The notes under the pieces were generated by a model. The model worked only from the letters and a program-made list of their open reading frames with translations, searched no databases and was not told the origin of the DNA. From Uranotaenia lowii (lineage: Eukaryota; Arthropoda; Insecta; Diptera; Culicidae), in the NCBI RefSeq assembly GCF_029784155.1, contig NC_073693.1, forward strand, positions 186,269,802 to 186,333,801: a DNA stretch of 64,000 bases, read 5' to 3'. Made by a program: the position numbers and the translations under genes. Below are positions 25,301-37,300 of this stretch, piece after piece. Each line of letters begins with the position of its first letter. Position 1 is the stretch's first letter.

Positions 25301-28300
25301 TTCACCCACGTGTCGGGAAATTCATTACCTTTCACCATGTATTTATGTCATAACACCAAACGATAGCATTTTGTAAACAACCGACATGGAAGCCGAACGG
25401 AGAGATCAAATTGTGCACAGTTTTCTTGAAAATCCATTGTTGTCGGCATCGAAGCTAGCTAAACAGCTTAAAATGCCCAGAAATACCGTATGGCGTGTTA
25501 TCAAGCAGTACAAGGAAACATTGACGACGGCTCGGAAGCCGCATTCGAAGCGTCGGAGTGGAACTGTCGACCGGAAACTGCGTGGGAAAGTCATCAAGGC
25601 CGTCAAGAGGAATCCCAATCTTTCAGACCGCGATTTGGCCAATAAGTTCCAGGCCGCTCACAGTACGGTGCGACGAATTCGTCTCCGGGAAGGAATAAGG
25701 TCATTCCGAGCCAGCAAACAGCCAAATCGGACGCTGAAGCAGAACAATGTGGCCAGAATCCGTGCTCGAAAGCTGTACGACCAAGTGCTGACCAAGTTCG
25801 ACGGATGTATTCTGATGGACGATGAAGGCGGACTTTGGGCAAATCCCAGGTCAAAAATTTTATTTGGCGACGGCTCGGGGGGATGTACCTGCAAAATTTA
25901 AGTTCGTGTTTGCGGATAAATTCGCCCGCAAGTACATGATTTGGCAGGGGATATGCAGTTGTGGACAGAAAACCAAAGTCTTTCTCACTGACAAGACAAT
26001 GACATCAGAAGTCTACAAAAAAGAGTGCCTACCGAAACGGATTCTGCCGTTTATTCGTGCCCACGACCGTCCAGTAATGTTTTGGCCGGACCTCGCAAGC
26101 AGCCATTACAGCAAAACGGTTATGGAATGGTACGCAACGAACGGGGTCAGCGTAATACCGAAGGAAGGATAGAGAAATACTGGGCAATCACGAAGCGGAG
26201 GCTTAAGGCAAAGGGAAAACTTGTTAGGAACATGACTTAAATGAAGAACTGGTGGAATCAAATCGCCAAAACGGTGGACGAAAAGGGTGTGCGCCGCCTA
26301 ATGTGCCGTATTACGGGAAAAGTACGAGAATTTCTTCGAAACAGCAATGAATAATTTTTTTAATTTTTTTTTTATGAAAGAAAAAAGAAAATGCTACATT
26401 TGTATGAAAAACAAATTATGAATTCGTTAATAAATGACTGAACTACACGCAATTGTTTGTGTTCCAATATTAAATGAAGCAGACTTTATTATCCCAGAGA
26501 CTGGGTTCCAGTGAAATCTGTGACAAAACATGTCGAAACAGGTGCCAAACATTTTTAAATTGTTTATTCGAAATCGAATAAGATGAAGGTCGAATTTGAG
26601 GAAGATATCTTCAAAAAAGTTGTTAAAAAGAGCGATGTTATAATGTAGAAAAATCTGAAACAAAGAAATTCAATGTGTTCCAATTTCAATAACTGACATA
26701 ATTTTTCTATAAATCATTTAAGAAAAAATGGTTGGTGTTGTGAATAGAACTGTTAAGCAAAATAAATGTTGCCTGTCAAGCTTTATTGTTTCTGATTTAA
26801 AAAAAACACATTTTAGATTGCAATTTATCGAATCAATCAACAAAATAAAGGAAACATTTTTCAATACAGAAAATCAAAACACAGCTAAAAGGAAGCAATC
26901 TTTATCTCGGGAATTGGCCAGGTTAAATTACCAAAACTTTTAACATTAAACCTTTTAGCCTTTCTTACAGAAAGGTATAGTTATCGGTCGATTTGGGAGA
27001 TCATTAATTATGGGTCTTAAATATACCTTTATAGGTACCTATCGAATCAACTCGACGAGTTCAGACGATGTCAGTGTATTTGTGTGTATCAGTGATTGAA
27101 TTTTGCTGAGCATGAGTTGATCAACCATCTCTCGCTCAAAGCTTTACTCGGAAGCAAAGGTTGCTTTGAGGCAGCGAAAACGACAAAACAGATGATGCAT
27201 ACGCTCTCAACATGGCCCGCCTTCATGAAGCAATATACATTCGAGGGAGCTAATCCAAAAAACCAAACGAATGGCTCTCACTCATCTCCTGTTACAACCA
27301 GTGATGCCACATTTCTATCGGTATTTTGAAACCCAAAAAAATCTTTTATCGGTATGTTAATCCTAAAAATCGGTATAAAAATCGGCATTTGAGGTGGTGT
27401 TCAAAAATGCTTACATTTCCAACTTCCTAACGTATTTTTCTTTGAAGCCTGCAGTAAATAGCAAGTCTAAGAACTCTTATGAATGTTCATTTTAAGTTCA
27501 AAACTAACTAACTAAATCTGTTTTAGCATATATAATTGACTTTTTCTTGGTTCTAGGTAACACTAGTTTACACAAAATGACGGTTTTGAAAATTTAACAG
27601 AACGTTATGTTTGTTATGACTAGTACATTTTTTTTTAAATTTTAAAACTATCTGCTTTTGCTGACGAAAGCAAAAATCACAAATGAAAATTTAGTAGAAA
27701 ATCCGAAATAAGTGTTTCTTTCCAGTACTCATAACTTAATGGAAAGTTATTTAAAAAGTTACCGTTTGATAAGAAAAATAGGGGTATGGCGAGCACCTTC
27801 AGGTTACACGTTGGTTAGGCATATAAATTAAGAAAAAACTTGAGACTTTGATATTTGGCTAAAGTGGGATGTAAAATTGATAAATTCGATAGGGCAATAA
27901 TAGAACCAGGTCAACCTAAAGGAAATTTTAATTAAGTAAGCACTTACAAATCCAATGGTTTTTTGACGTTCGAAGTAACTATGGGCCCAAGTTGATGTTT
28001 TTCGTTTTATTGATGGATTTTCGCCAAACTGGCCAATTCAGCTTTTAGTATTAGATATGAGTTCTTGCGATTAGAAAAAGAAATGATTGCAGAATGTTGA
28101 GATAGTTGTTACTTCAATTTTTTTTAATAGCCAATAAAAATGTTGATTTTATTTTATGAAAAATCTCGCATTAGTCATATGAAAATCCAAGAATTTTATA
28201 CGAAAATAAATGAGAGATGTGCTCTAAATAAAAGAAGGTGTTCTTCCGAAAAAGATTAAAAAACACATACACAGAAAAAAAATCTGAATCCTTAACAACA

Positions 28301-31300
28301 CTGAAATTGAAAACCTGTATCATTACATGACGTGGAACTCGATTTATTGATGTAAATTTACAAATTAAAAAAAGTTGAATCCTTAACAGCACTGAATTCA
28401 TATGACACAAATATTACTTGACACGGAACGCGATTATTTGATGTAAATTTACATCACATATGATGTAAATAAAAAGAAGCATCACATACGACGGAATTTT
28501 CAGTGCGAATTAAATATTACACGTCTTTAATATTTTACATGTCTTTAAATTTTACACGTCTTTTGAAGTTTACAGACGTGGAATATTCAACTCGCACTGA
28601 AAATCCCATCATATGTGATGCTTCGTTTTCGTTACATCATATGTGATGTAATGGAAATAGAAATTTCTAAAAATTACACGACATGGAATGTGATGAGGAC
28701 ATTGAATTTCAATTTAATAGGATCAGACAAATTTAAACAAAGTGTCAAGTCAAAGTCGTGCACCAAAAAGTATTTTTTAAGCAGTTTTCCCGCGATTAAA
28801 GTTCCCAGAGATCTTCGTGAAGCAGGAAGCGGTGTTGGAAGCAGCTCCAAGTTATTCAACTTTGGATCCGGTCTTCGAGAAAAAATATAAGTGTGAATGT
28901 GACTCCTACACACAACGAAAAAAATCTGTAAAATCACATCACATGTGATGTAAATAAAAAGAAGCATCATATATGACGGAGTTTTCAGTGCTAGTTGGAA
29001 ATTACACGCCAGTGAAATGTTGCAACGTGTAAAATAAAAAATGATGTAAAGTATGGCAACATGTAAAATAAAAATGATGTAAATTATAAAACCACTGAAT
29101 ATTGGAGGAAAAACTTTCCAATTGGAATCTGTTTTGTTTTATTTATTGGTATTTATGATTCAATACTGAAATTATCTCATGTCATAATAAAAATAAAACC
29201 TTTTTGTTATTAATTAAGTTTATTTCATTTGGTGACAATGATTTTTTTAATCTCACAATTTTTTATATTACACAGAAATAAAATCTGAATCCTTAACAAC
29301 ACTGAAATTGAAAACCTGTATCATTACATGACGTGGAACTCGATTTATTGATGTAAATTTACAAATTAAAAAAAGTTGAATCCTTAACAGCACTGAATTC
29401 GTATGACACAAATATTACTTGACACGGAACGCGATTATTTGATGTAAATTTACATCACACATGATGTAAATAAAAAGAAGCATCACATCGACGGAATTTT
29501 CAGTGCGAATTAAATATTACACGTCTTTAATATTTTACATGTCTTTCAAATTTTACCCGTCTTTTGCAGTTTACAGACGTGGAATATTCAACTTGCACTG
29601 AAAATCCCATCATATCTGATGCCTCGTTTTTGTTACATCATATGTGATGTAATGGAAATAGAAATTTCTTAAAATTACACGACATGGAATGTGATGAGGA
29701 CATTGAATTTCAATTTAATAGGATCAGACAAATTTAAACAAAGTGTCAAGTCAAAGTCGTGCACCAAAAAGTATTTTTTAAGCAGTTTTCCCGCGATTAA
29801 AGTTCCCAGAGATCTTCGTGAAGCAGGAAGCGGTTCTGGAAGCAGCTCCAAGTTATTCAACTTTGGATCCGGTCTTCGAGAAAAAATAAAAGTGTGAATG
29901 TGACTCCTAATTTTAAAAATTGTGAGATTAAAAAAATAATTGTCACCAAATTAAATAAACTAAATTAATTACAAAAAGGTTTTATTTTTATTATGACATG
30001 AGATAATTCCATTATTGAATCATAAATACCAATAAATAAAACAAAACAGATTCCTATTGGAAAGTTTTTCTTCCAATATTCAGTGGTTTTATAATTTACA
30101 TCATTTTTATTTTACATGTTGCCATATTTTACATCATTTTATATTTTACACGTTGCAACATTTCACTGGCGTGTAATTTCCAATTAGCACACGCTCTTTT
30201 ATTTTAACTCAAAATTAAGTACGACCGAGGTTCAAAACATAGTTCGATTCTATGAACTTAAAGTTAAGTACCCGTTTTCCTCCTTGCGATGGTTCAAAAT
30301 GGAGTTCGAACTGCGAACTCAAAATTGATCCCTTTTTTTCCTTCGGCGAGGGATCAAAGCTGAGTTCGACCTTATGAACTAAAAATTGAACTCTCTTTGT
30401 TGGACTGAAAACACTTAGCGAGTTCAGTTCGAACCGGAACAGCAACCAACGAACACGTCGCAAAATTTTGTCGTTCCGGAACAATTACCGGAAGACTATG
30501 AAGGAATGCATGTTCACCGTGTCAGCGTAAATGTCTGTCCGTCATTGTCATCATACGGTAAGCGGCTTGGAATGTCCGGAAACTTCCGGATGTTGTTCAC
30601 TTCCCGTAGGAAGTACAATCCGGAAGTTTTCTTTGACCGGGAGTGCCAAAACTTTCCACCGTTCTGCAATTGCAATGCAATGTACCGGAACAGCAACATC
30701 CGGGTACAACAAATTTTAATCATCCTTTAATTCCCTGAAAATAAGCTACCCTCGAAAAAAAGGATAAATTCGAGTTCGGCTGCCGAACTTAGTATTGAGT
30801 ATGCATATCAGAACTTAGTTTTGCTATTGCCCAGACAAACTCAAAGTTGAGGGATGCCACTGAAGTGCTGTTTTGAACCAAAACTACTTAATTTTGAGTT
30901 TAAAAAAAAGAGCGTGCACTGAAAACTCCGGCATATATGATGCTTCTTTTTATTTACATCACATGTGATGTGATTTTACAGATTTTTTTCGTTGTGTGTA
31001 TGTATTTCCTTGAAAAGTTAGCATCTCACGAGACAAGAGCTTTAATGCGATCTTCAGTTGAGATTGACCTTAAGGATTGACAGTCGCAGAGGTCAAATAT
31101 CAGCCTTGAGCTTAGTCCATTGAATTTAAGGTTGAGTACCATAAAAGTGCACCAAAGGAACAAAACAGCGCGAAAAACTGAACAAATTATGAGAGTGAGC
31201 CTGGAGATCTTTGCAGAATACTTTAAAAGTTGTACAGGTCAAAGTTACGCCACGCCAGGTACCGAGCTTTGTCTTCTTTCTACGGGACCTTTACGAGGAT

Positions 31301-34300
31301 AGCTTTAATGAAGTGGAAATGTTGAAGTGGAATGAATTTTGAGTAAAAATCTTAAAAATCGGTATGAAATCGGTATGTTTTGCCAAAAATCGGTAATCGG
31401 TAAATACCGATTCTTGGTCAAAATTTTGCTCAAAAATCGGTATAAATACCGGAAAATCGGTATGTGTGGCATCGCTGGTTACAACCTTGAGGGAACCGAA
31501 TTCAAAAGGCAGAGCAAACGAGTCTCCTCGTTTGTGCCTGGATCGAATGCGTGAGGTGTTTCTGCTATTGCTATTATTGCACAGCAACCGCACGCCGGCA
31601 GCTAGTTTTTTCATTTCTTTTCCCTCCCCTCTCTTTGCACCACACGTTGCGGGCCTGTGCAATGCAATAAGTTCGGTTGTTTTTGTTGTTGCCTCAACCT
31701 TTGCGGCGAGGTTGAAGATGTTCTCCTCAACGACAGCTATCGCCTGGAGTTATTCAAATTCAAGAACGTAAATGAGTATGTGTGCCTCGTCTTCTTCATG
31801 CATCATGTTGCAACCGAACGTTGAGAGAGTTCGTTCGGGGCAGCAAACGAATAGTGTCTCTCAGAGCAGATCCTCCTTATGGGGAGAGGTTTGAATAATG
31901 TATATGTATCGTCTCCTGTATAGCTATGAGAGGACTCAAAGCGTGTATTTTGAATGCCTCTGACGAGAAAATTGGTGAGGATTTCAATCACTGGTGTGTA
32001 TTAGTGTGATTTTTTGTAAACTTTGTTCCATACGTTTTTGCGAAACTGGGCAGTACAATAAAAATTATTTTTATCTTTAAAAAATTGTTTTTTTTCCTCT
32101 TCCATGTATAAAAAGAAAAAAAAAATCAAAACAGTTTTAAAAAATTTTCATTGTAATTATCATCAAATCATCACTCCAAAAAACGGATTCATTTGGCTTG
32201 CCAGCAATGTCCAACAATCACTAATCAAGATGATCGAAAACATGGCGCGATAAGCGCTGGGTACGCTTTCACTCCGTGTAATTCCCCATAAGGAAAACAG
32301 AGGGCGCCTCCGATCGAATGACAAACATGATTTTATTGACAAATGGATGTCAATCAATCAAAGAAATCTAAATTTTAAATTTAACCTGTAAATGTGTATT
32401 TTGTAGTTGTGTATACCAGTCCACCAATAAGAAGAACCGGATCCAAAAATTAAATCTGGGATTAAAACTCCAAGTTAAAGTTAATGTAAAGGGATTGCAC
32501 CATGAGGTACAACCCCGAAATTGTTTTTTTTTGCCAGGAATTTACCACTTCGTGGCATTCTTCCCTACCCGAAATTGAATGACTCAAGCATAAGGACTAG
32601 ACCCTCACATCGCATATTTCTATAGTGATGGTAAGTCCCATCCTTCGCCCAACGATAGATTCTCAAGCACAGATTGCTCTGAGAAGGGGAAAACGATACG
32701 GGAACGCGGACGATGTATGCACACCATCTCATCTTCTCACGTGCCGTTCGTGCTCAGCTTTTTCTAAGCACGAACGACAGAAGAGAATTTCGCCCGTATA
32801 AGCAAATTGAATCCAATAGGACAAATGCTACTGAATCCTCTCGAGCTTTAAGCTCTCGGGCTAGTTTTTTTCGTTCCTTTTTCTCTTCCTCTCTCCAGAT
32901 CTAACGTTGCGCGATGAAAACTTTTCGTTCGCATCGAAAAACCTGTGCAATTGTTGCGTTGTTGTTGTTGGGGTTGGTGTCTAGCAAAAACGATGACGGC
33001 TTGGAAGTCAATCCGAACTTTCACTTGCTGACCAATGGAATATAACAACCAAACAGTAGCGCCACCAAGCCCTCCATAGTAGAATTTGAAGCATTTGGGA
33101 TTTTTTTTGCATATAAAGCTAAAAAGTTAATCATCATAATTGACAAAGTCGAAGAAACAGCAAAAAAAACTCCGAATTTACCATTTGGCCAGGTTGACCA
33201 AATACAAAAATGACAAAATCGACAAAATTGAAAAAAATGGAAAAAATAGAACAATTTGACAAAATTGAAGAAGTTGACAAACTTGACATAATTCAATGAT
33301 TTTACAAAAATCACAAAATTGACAAAGTTGACAAAAAATTGACCAAAATGACGATGACAAAATCGACAAAACTCACTAAATTGACAAAATTGACAAAACT
33401 GAAAAAATTGACAAAATTGATAAGATTGATAAAACTGACAAGATTAACAAAATTGACAAAATTGACAAAATCGACAAAATCGAGAAAATTGACAAAATCG
33501 AAAAAATTGACAATTTCCTCAAAATTCACAAAATTGACAGCATGGACCAAATTGACAAGATTGACAAAATTGATATGACAAGATTGACAAAATTGACAAA
33601 ATTAACAAGATTGACAAAGTTGATTGAACTGGCAAAATTGGCAAAATTGACCCAATTGACCAAATTGACAAAAATTGACAAATCGACAAAATTGACAAAC
33701 TTCACAAAATCGAAGAAAATTGACAAAATTGAAAAAATTGGCTAAATTGACAATGACAAAATTGAGAAAATTCACTTAATTGACAAAATTGACAATATTG
33801 ACAAGATTGGAAAATTTGACAAAATTAACAAAAATGACTAAATTGACAAAATCATGAAAATTGACAAAGTTGACAAAATTGACAAAATCGAGAAAACTGA
33901 CAAAATTGACTGAACTGACAATGTTGACAAAATCATGAAAATTGATAAAATTTACATTATTGACAAAATTGAAAAAAATTACAAAAATGACAAAATTGAA
34001 AAATTTGACAAAATTGACGAAAGTGACAAAACAGACAAAAATGACAAAATTGACTAAATTAAAAATATTGCGTTCTCAAAATTTTAAATGTTTTTAATTT
34101 TCAAAATTAATTCTACTGATTTTTTACGTTTCGGTATCGTATTTTACTCTAGCAATTGAAATTTTATCCAATAATTGTATCTATGCATTTGTTTCCATTA
34201 CTTGAGAGGTTGAATTATTTGAAATACATGGTCAGGCATCTTTTTAAAAATTGTATTCTTAATTTTTATACCCCTTCCATTTTGAAGTTTCCATATGCTG

Positions 34301-37300
34301 TAACTACAAAAAAGAGTAAATTGAGTTAGACTATAATGTCATAGAAACGGGATCATACAAGATATTCCAGAATCTAGTCAATCAAAAATCTCCAATTAGT
34401 TGCAAATAATGTTATTGATATGAAAATTATCTATATATATATAAAAATGAATGTTTGTCTGTCTGTCTGTTCCCTATAGACTCGGAAACTACTGAACCAA
34501 TCATCGTAAAAATTGGCATCTGAGGGTTTTTGAGGCCGGGGATGGTTTCTGTAATAGTCAAAACTCCATCCGACTTAAGGGAGGGTTGGCTTCCATACAA
34601 AATTTGTAGTTTTTCGAAACAAATTAAAGTCATGACATCCATTTTCTCGAGATTTTTTTTTCCTTTGGGCGGTTTGTTTTTCGTCTCCAAGGTCGAGGCG
34701 TCGCGAGCCAACGTCGCAAAAGGATAGTGACCATGGCATAGCATACTGATCAGTGGGAATATTTTGGCGCGTATTTCTCAACCAAGAATATTTTCAATGC
34801 AAGGGGTGGCGATATGAAAGCCTTGATGTGATTTTTTTTCTACTTGATTCGTAGCTCATTTGTACAGCACGTGGTTATGAATGACGCCTAGATGAGACCC
34901 AGATTGAAATTTTGCCGATCGAATAAAACATATAGGTACCTACATTTTTGTTTGCCAAAATCTGAAATTGAAAAGTCATGGCATCCATTTTTAGAGATTT
35001 TCTTTTATTTGAGGGGTTTGTTTTTCGTCTCTATGTTCAAGCAAACGCCGTCACAAGTGGATAGTAACTAAAGCATACTGTTCATTGATCGCTGGACTAA
35101 TTTAACAAACAGGCGCCTGTTTCTCAACCAAGTACCTATGTTTCTTATGCACGTGGGGGCGATATGCAACCTAGATGTGTTTTTTCTTACTTAATTGCAC
35201 GTGGTAATAAATAACGCCTAGATGTGACAGGATTGGTATTTTATCAATCGAATTAAAACCAATTGAAAGATTTGCAAAAATACTTCCATATTTAGTTCGT
35301 GTTAATGTAGGTAGCGTTCGACTTTTCATTCAAGGAACATTAGAACATATTCAAACGTTCAACTTTTTCTGTTAAAAAAAATTAAAAATTATGTTTTCTT
35401 CAAGAAATGGTTACTTCGGCCCAAATACACAACGGAAACGAATTTAGAAATGAATATGGGAGCTTTTTATTTCAAATAATTCTGAAAAAACCATCGTACT
35501 TTTTGATTACATACTAATTCAAGTACGTACTTAATATGAAAAGTGTTTTTGTGTTTCATGGCTGCTTAAAAGAGACTTTTGATCCGCTCCGTTTTTGAAA
35601 AGCGAGACTTTATAACTGATATTCAACTGGACGCAAAATTTGTATGAGAAATTTTTAGTAAACCCTTAAAGTGATAAAAACAATATTCCCTCCTGTCAAC
35701 TTACACGGTGGGGCAAGGGCAAACGTCGAACTTTTAAGAAATTCATCTTCAAAATGATTCAATATGTCGGAAAGACTAGAAGGGGTATTCCGAATGTTGA
35801 AACTGAAGCGGATATTGACAATTCTTAAATGTCTTTGTAAATGAAGTTCATTCCCCTTGAACAGCATTCGTTAAAAGTGGAGTAACAAACATAAATTTAT
35901 ACTGCAGGAATACTGCAGATATATCATTGAAACTTGATAGAAAACAGGAATACGTATTAAATCCATTTTAAAGCCATTACTCTGACGCATCTGTAAATAA
36001 GCTTTGCATTAACACTTGCCCCAATATACGGGACAAATGTAAACTTAGAAATTTGATTGTGCCAACATTTTTAAATATTTGACTTTCGAAAAGAAAATTA
36101 AAAAAAAAACGCTGAGAACTTATTTAGTGATGCAACTGACATTTTTTTAAATATCTATATTTTTTGCCGTAGTAAATTAAAAAAAAAAAGAAATTCGCAC
36201 TGTATTTAATATATAACAAATTTAATATATTTTTATAACCATAATAAGTGTTGTTTGGGAAAACTTCAAGCTATAATGACTCATGTCCACGAGTTTGGAA
36301 TATGGCGAAACATTTTTTTAACATATTTTGGCGCAAAAAGGATAGATATTCAAACTGCTTCGTAGGCGAGGATGGTTAAAAAAGCTGTTTGAAAATGGTT
36401 ATTAAAAATCCTTTTTATCATTTTTTTTTTTTTAATTTCTATAGCTTATTTTTTCAACTCCCAAAAATACCCCATCTAAAGCTTATCAGGAGCTGGAAGT
36501 GCTCATAATACAGAATATTAGGAATATACTCAAAAAACTGTCTCGAATCACGCTATTCATCGGTTTTAAAAATTCTATCTCCATAAAGTACAATTAGCAA
36601 TGAATTCCAATATGCGAATCTTTTTCTTTCAATTAGTAATTTATGTAAACTCGAGCCGGTTAAATTTGCCTACCTTCTTCAAGCAGTGGGGGACAAAATT
36701 GGAAAAGATGGGGAGCTCTCATGTAAATTTAAGATAAAGAGCTTTTCAAAGAAGGGACCATATTTAAAAAGGTTTTTTTTGGGTACAGAGTACAAATTTC
36801 AGTTCTTGAAAAACGAGTTTAGAGATCAGGTTTTAGTAAATAATATATACCATCTTTGAATTGCAATTCAGAACTACAGCTGCAGCTCTCATTTCAAAGT
36901 TGTTGGTTCTGAAGAATGATGAGGTTTGATTTGAAAAAATGCTCTCTAAAATCTAAATTTGAATAAACTTTTACAAATTACATTTATTTTCGGAAGGTGT
37001 AGCAAAGCACAACGGGTCAGCTAGTGATAATATAAAAATACTTTTATCCTATTGAAAACTTTGAATCATTATTTTAGAGGAACGCAAGTTCATTAAGGTT
37101 TCTTACTCAATTTTTACCTCAAAGAAATAAATGCTAAGTTATTATTTAAAAAAAAAAATATTTATTTTCCTTGATTTTCGTAAAAAAAGACTCTGGAAAA
37201 ATAAGATAAATTCTGTTATTGAACTTATTGGAATAATATTTTGAATTCAATGTTTTTTAACTAACCCGTATTAACGACAAGAATATGAAAAGATCATTAA

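Larger units (their letters stand above)
28908..30999. repeat. fold-back element with ~360-bp arms
   Basis: The left arm 28908-29269 (begins ACACACAACGAAAAAAATCT) is inverted at 29910-30999 (ends AGATTTTTTTCGTTGTGTGT). After removing the 725-bp insertion and its 4-bp duplication from the right arm, both arms are about 361-362 bp. Paired landmarks are CACGCCAGTGAAATGTTGCA and TTTTACATGTTGCCAT. Confidence 0.8.
27299..31477. mobile_element. hAT-like non-autonomous element with 8-bp TSD
   Basis: 4179 bp flanked by a perfect 8-bp duplication GTTACAAC (27291-27298 and 31478-31485). The inverted ends are CAGTGATGCCACA (27299-27311) and TGTGGCATCGCTG (31465-31477), 12 of 13 matching. Near each end are clusters of ATCGGTAT motifs (27320-27385, 31355-31465). 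No transposase frame was found. Much of its length is made of further nested palindromic elements (28.27-31.0 kb). Confidence 0.85.

Noticed and set aside
27081..32000. Possible outer inverted repeat (GTGATTGAA near 27092 against TTCAATCAC near 31983) around the hAT-like element
   Set aside because: Only about 11 bases match and similarity stops on both sides. Chance is likely in AT-rich DNA.
33311..33745. Lys/Leu/Thr and Val/Asn/Phe repeat frames on both strands
   Set aside because: Produced by the AATTGACAA minisatellite. A 9-bp unit cannot easily create stops.
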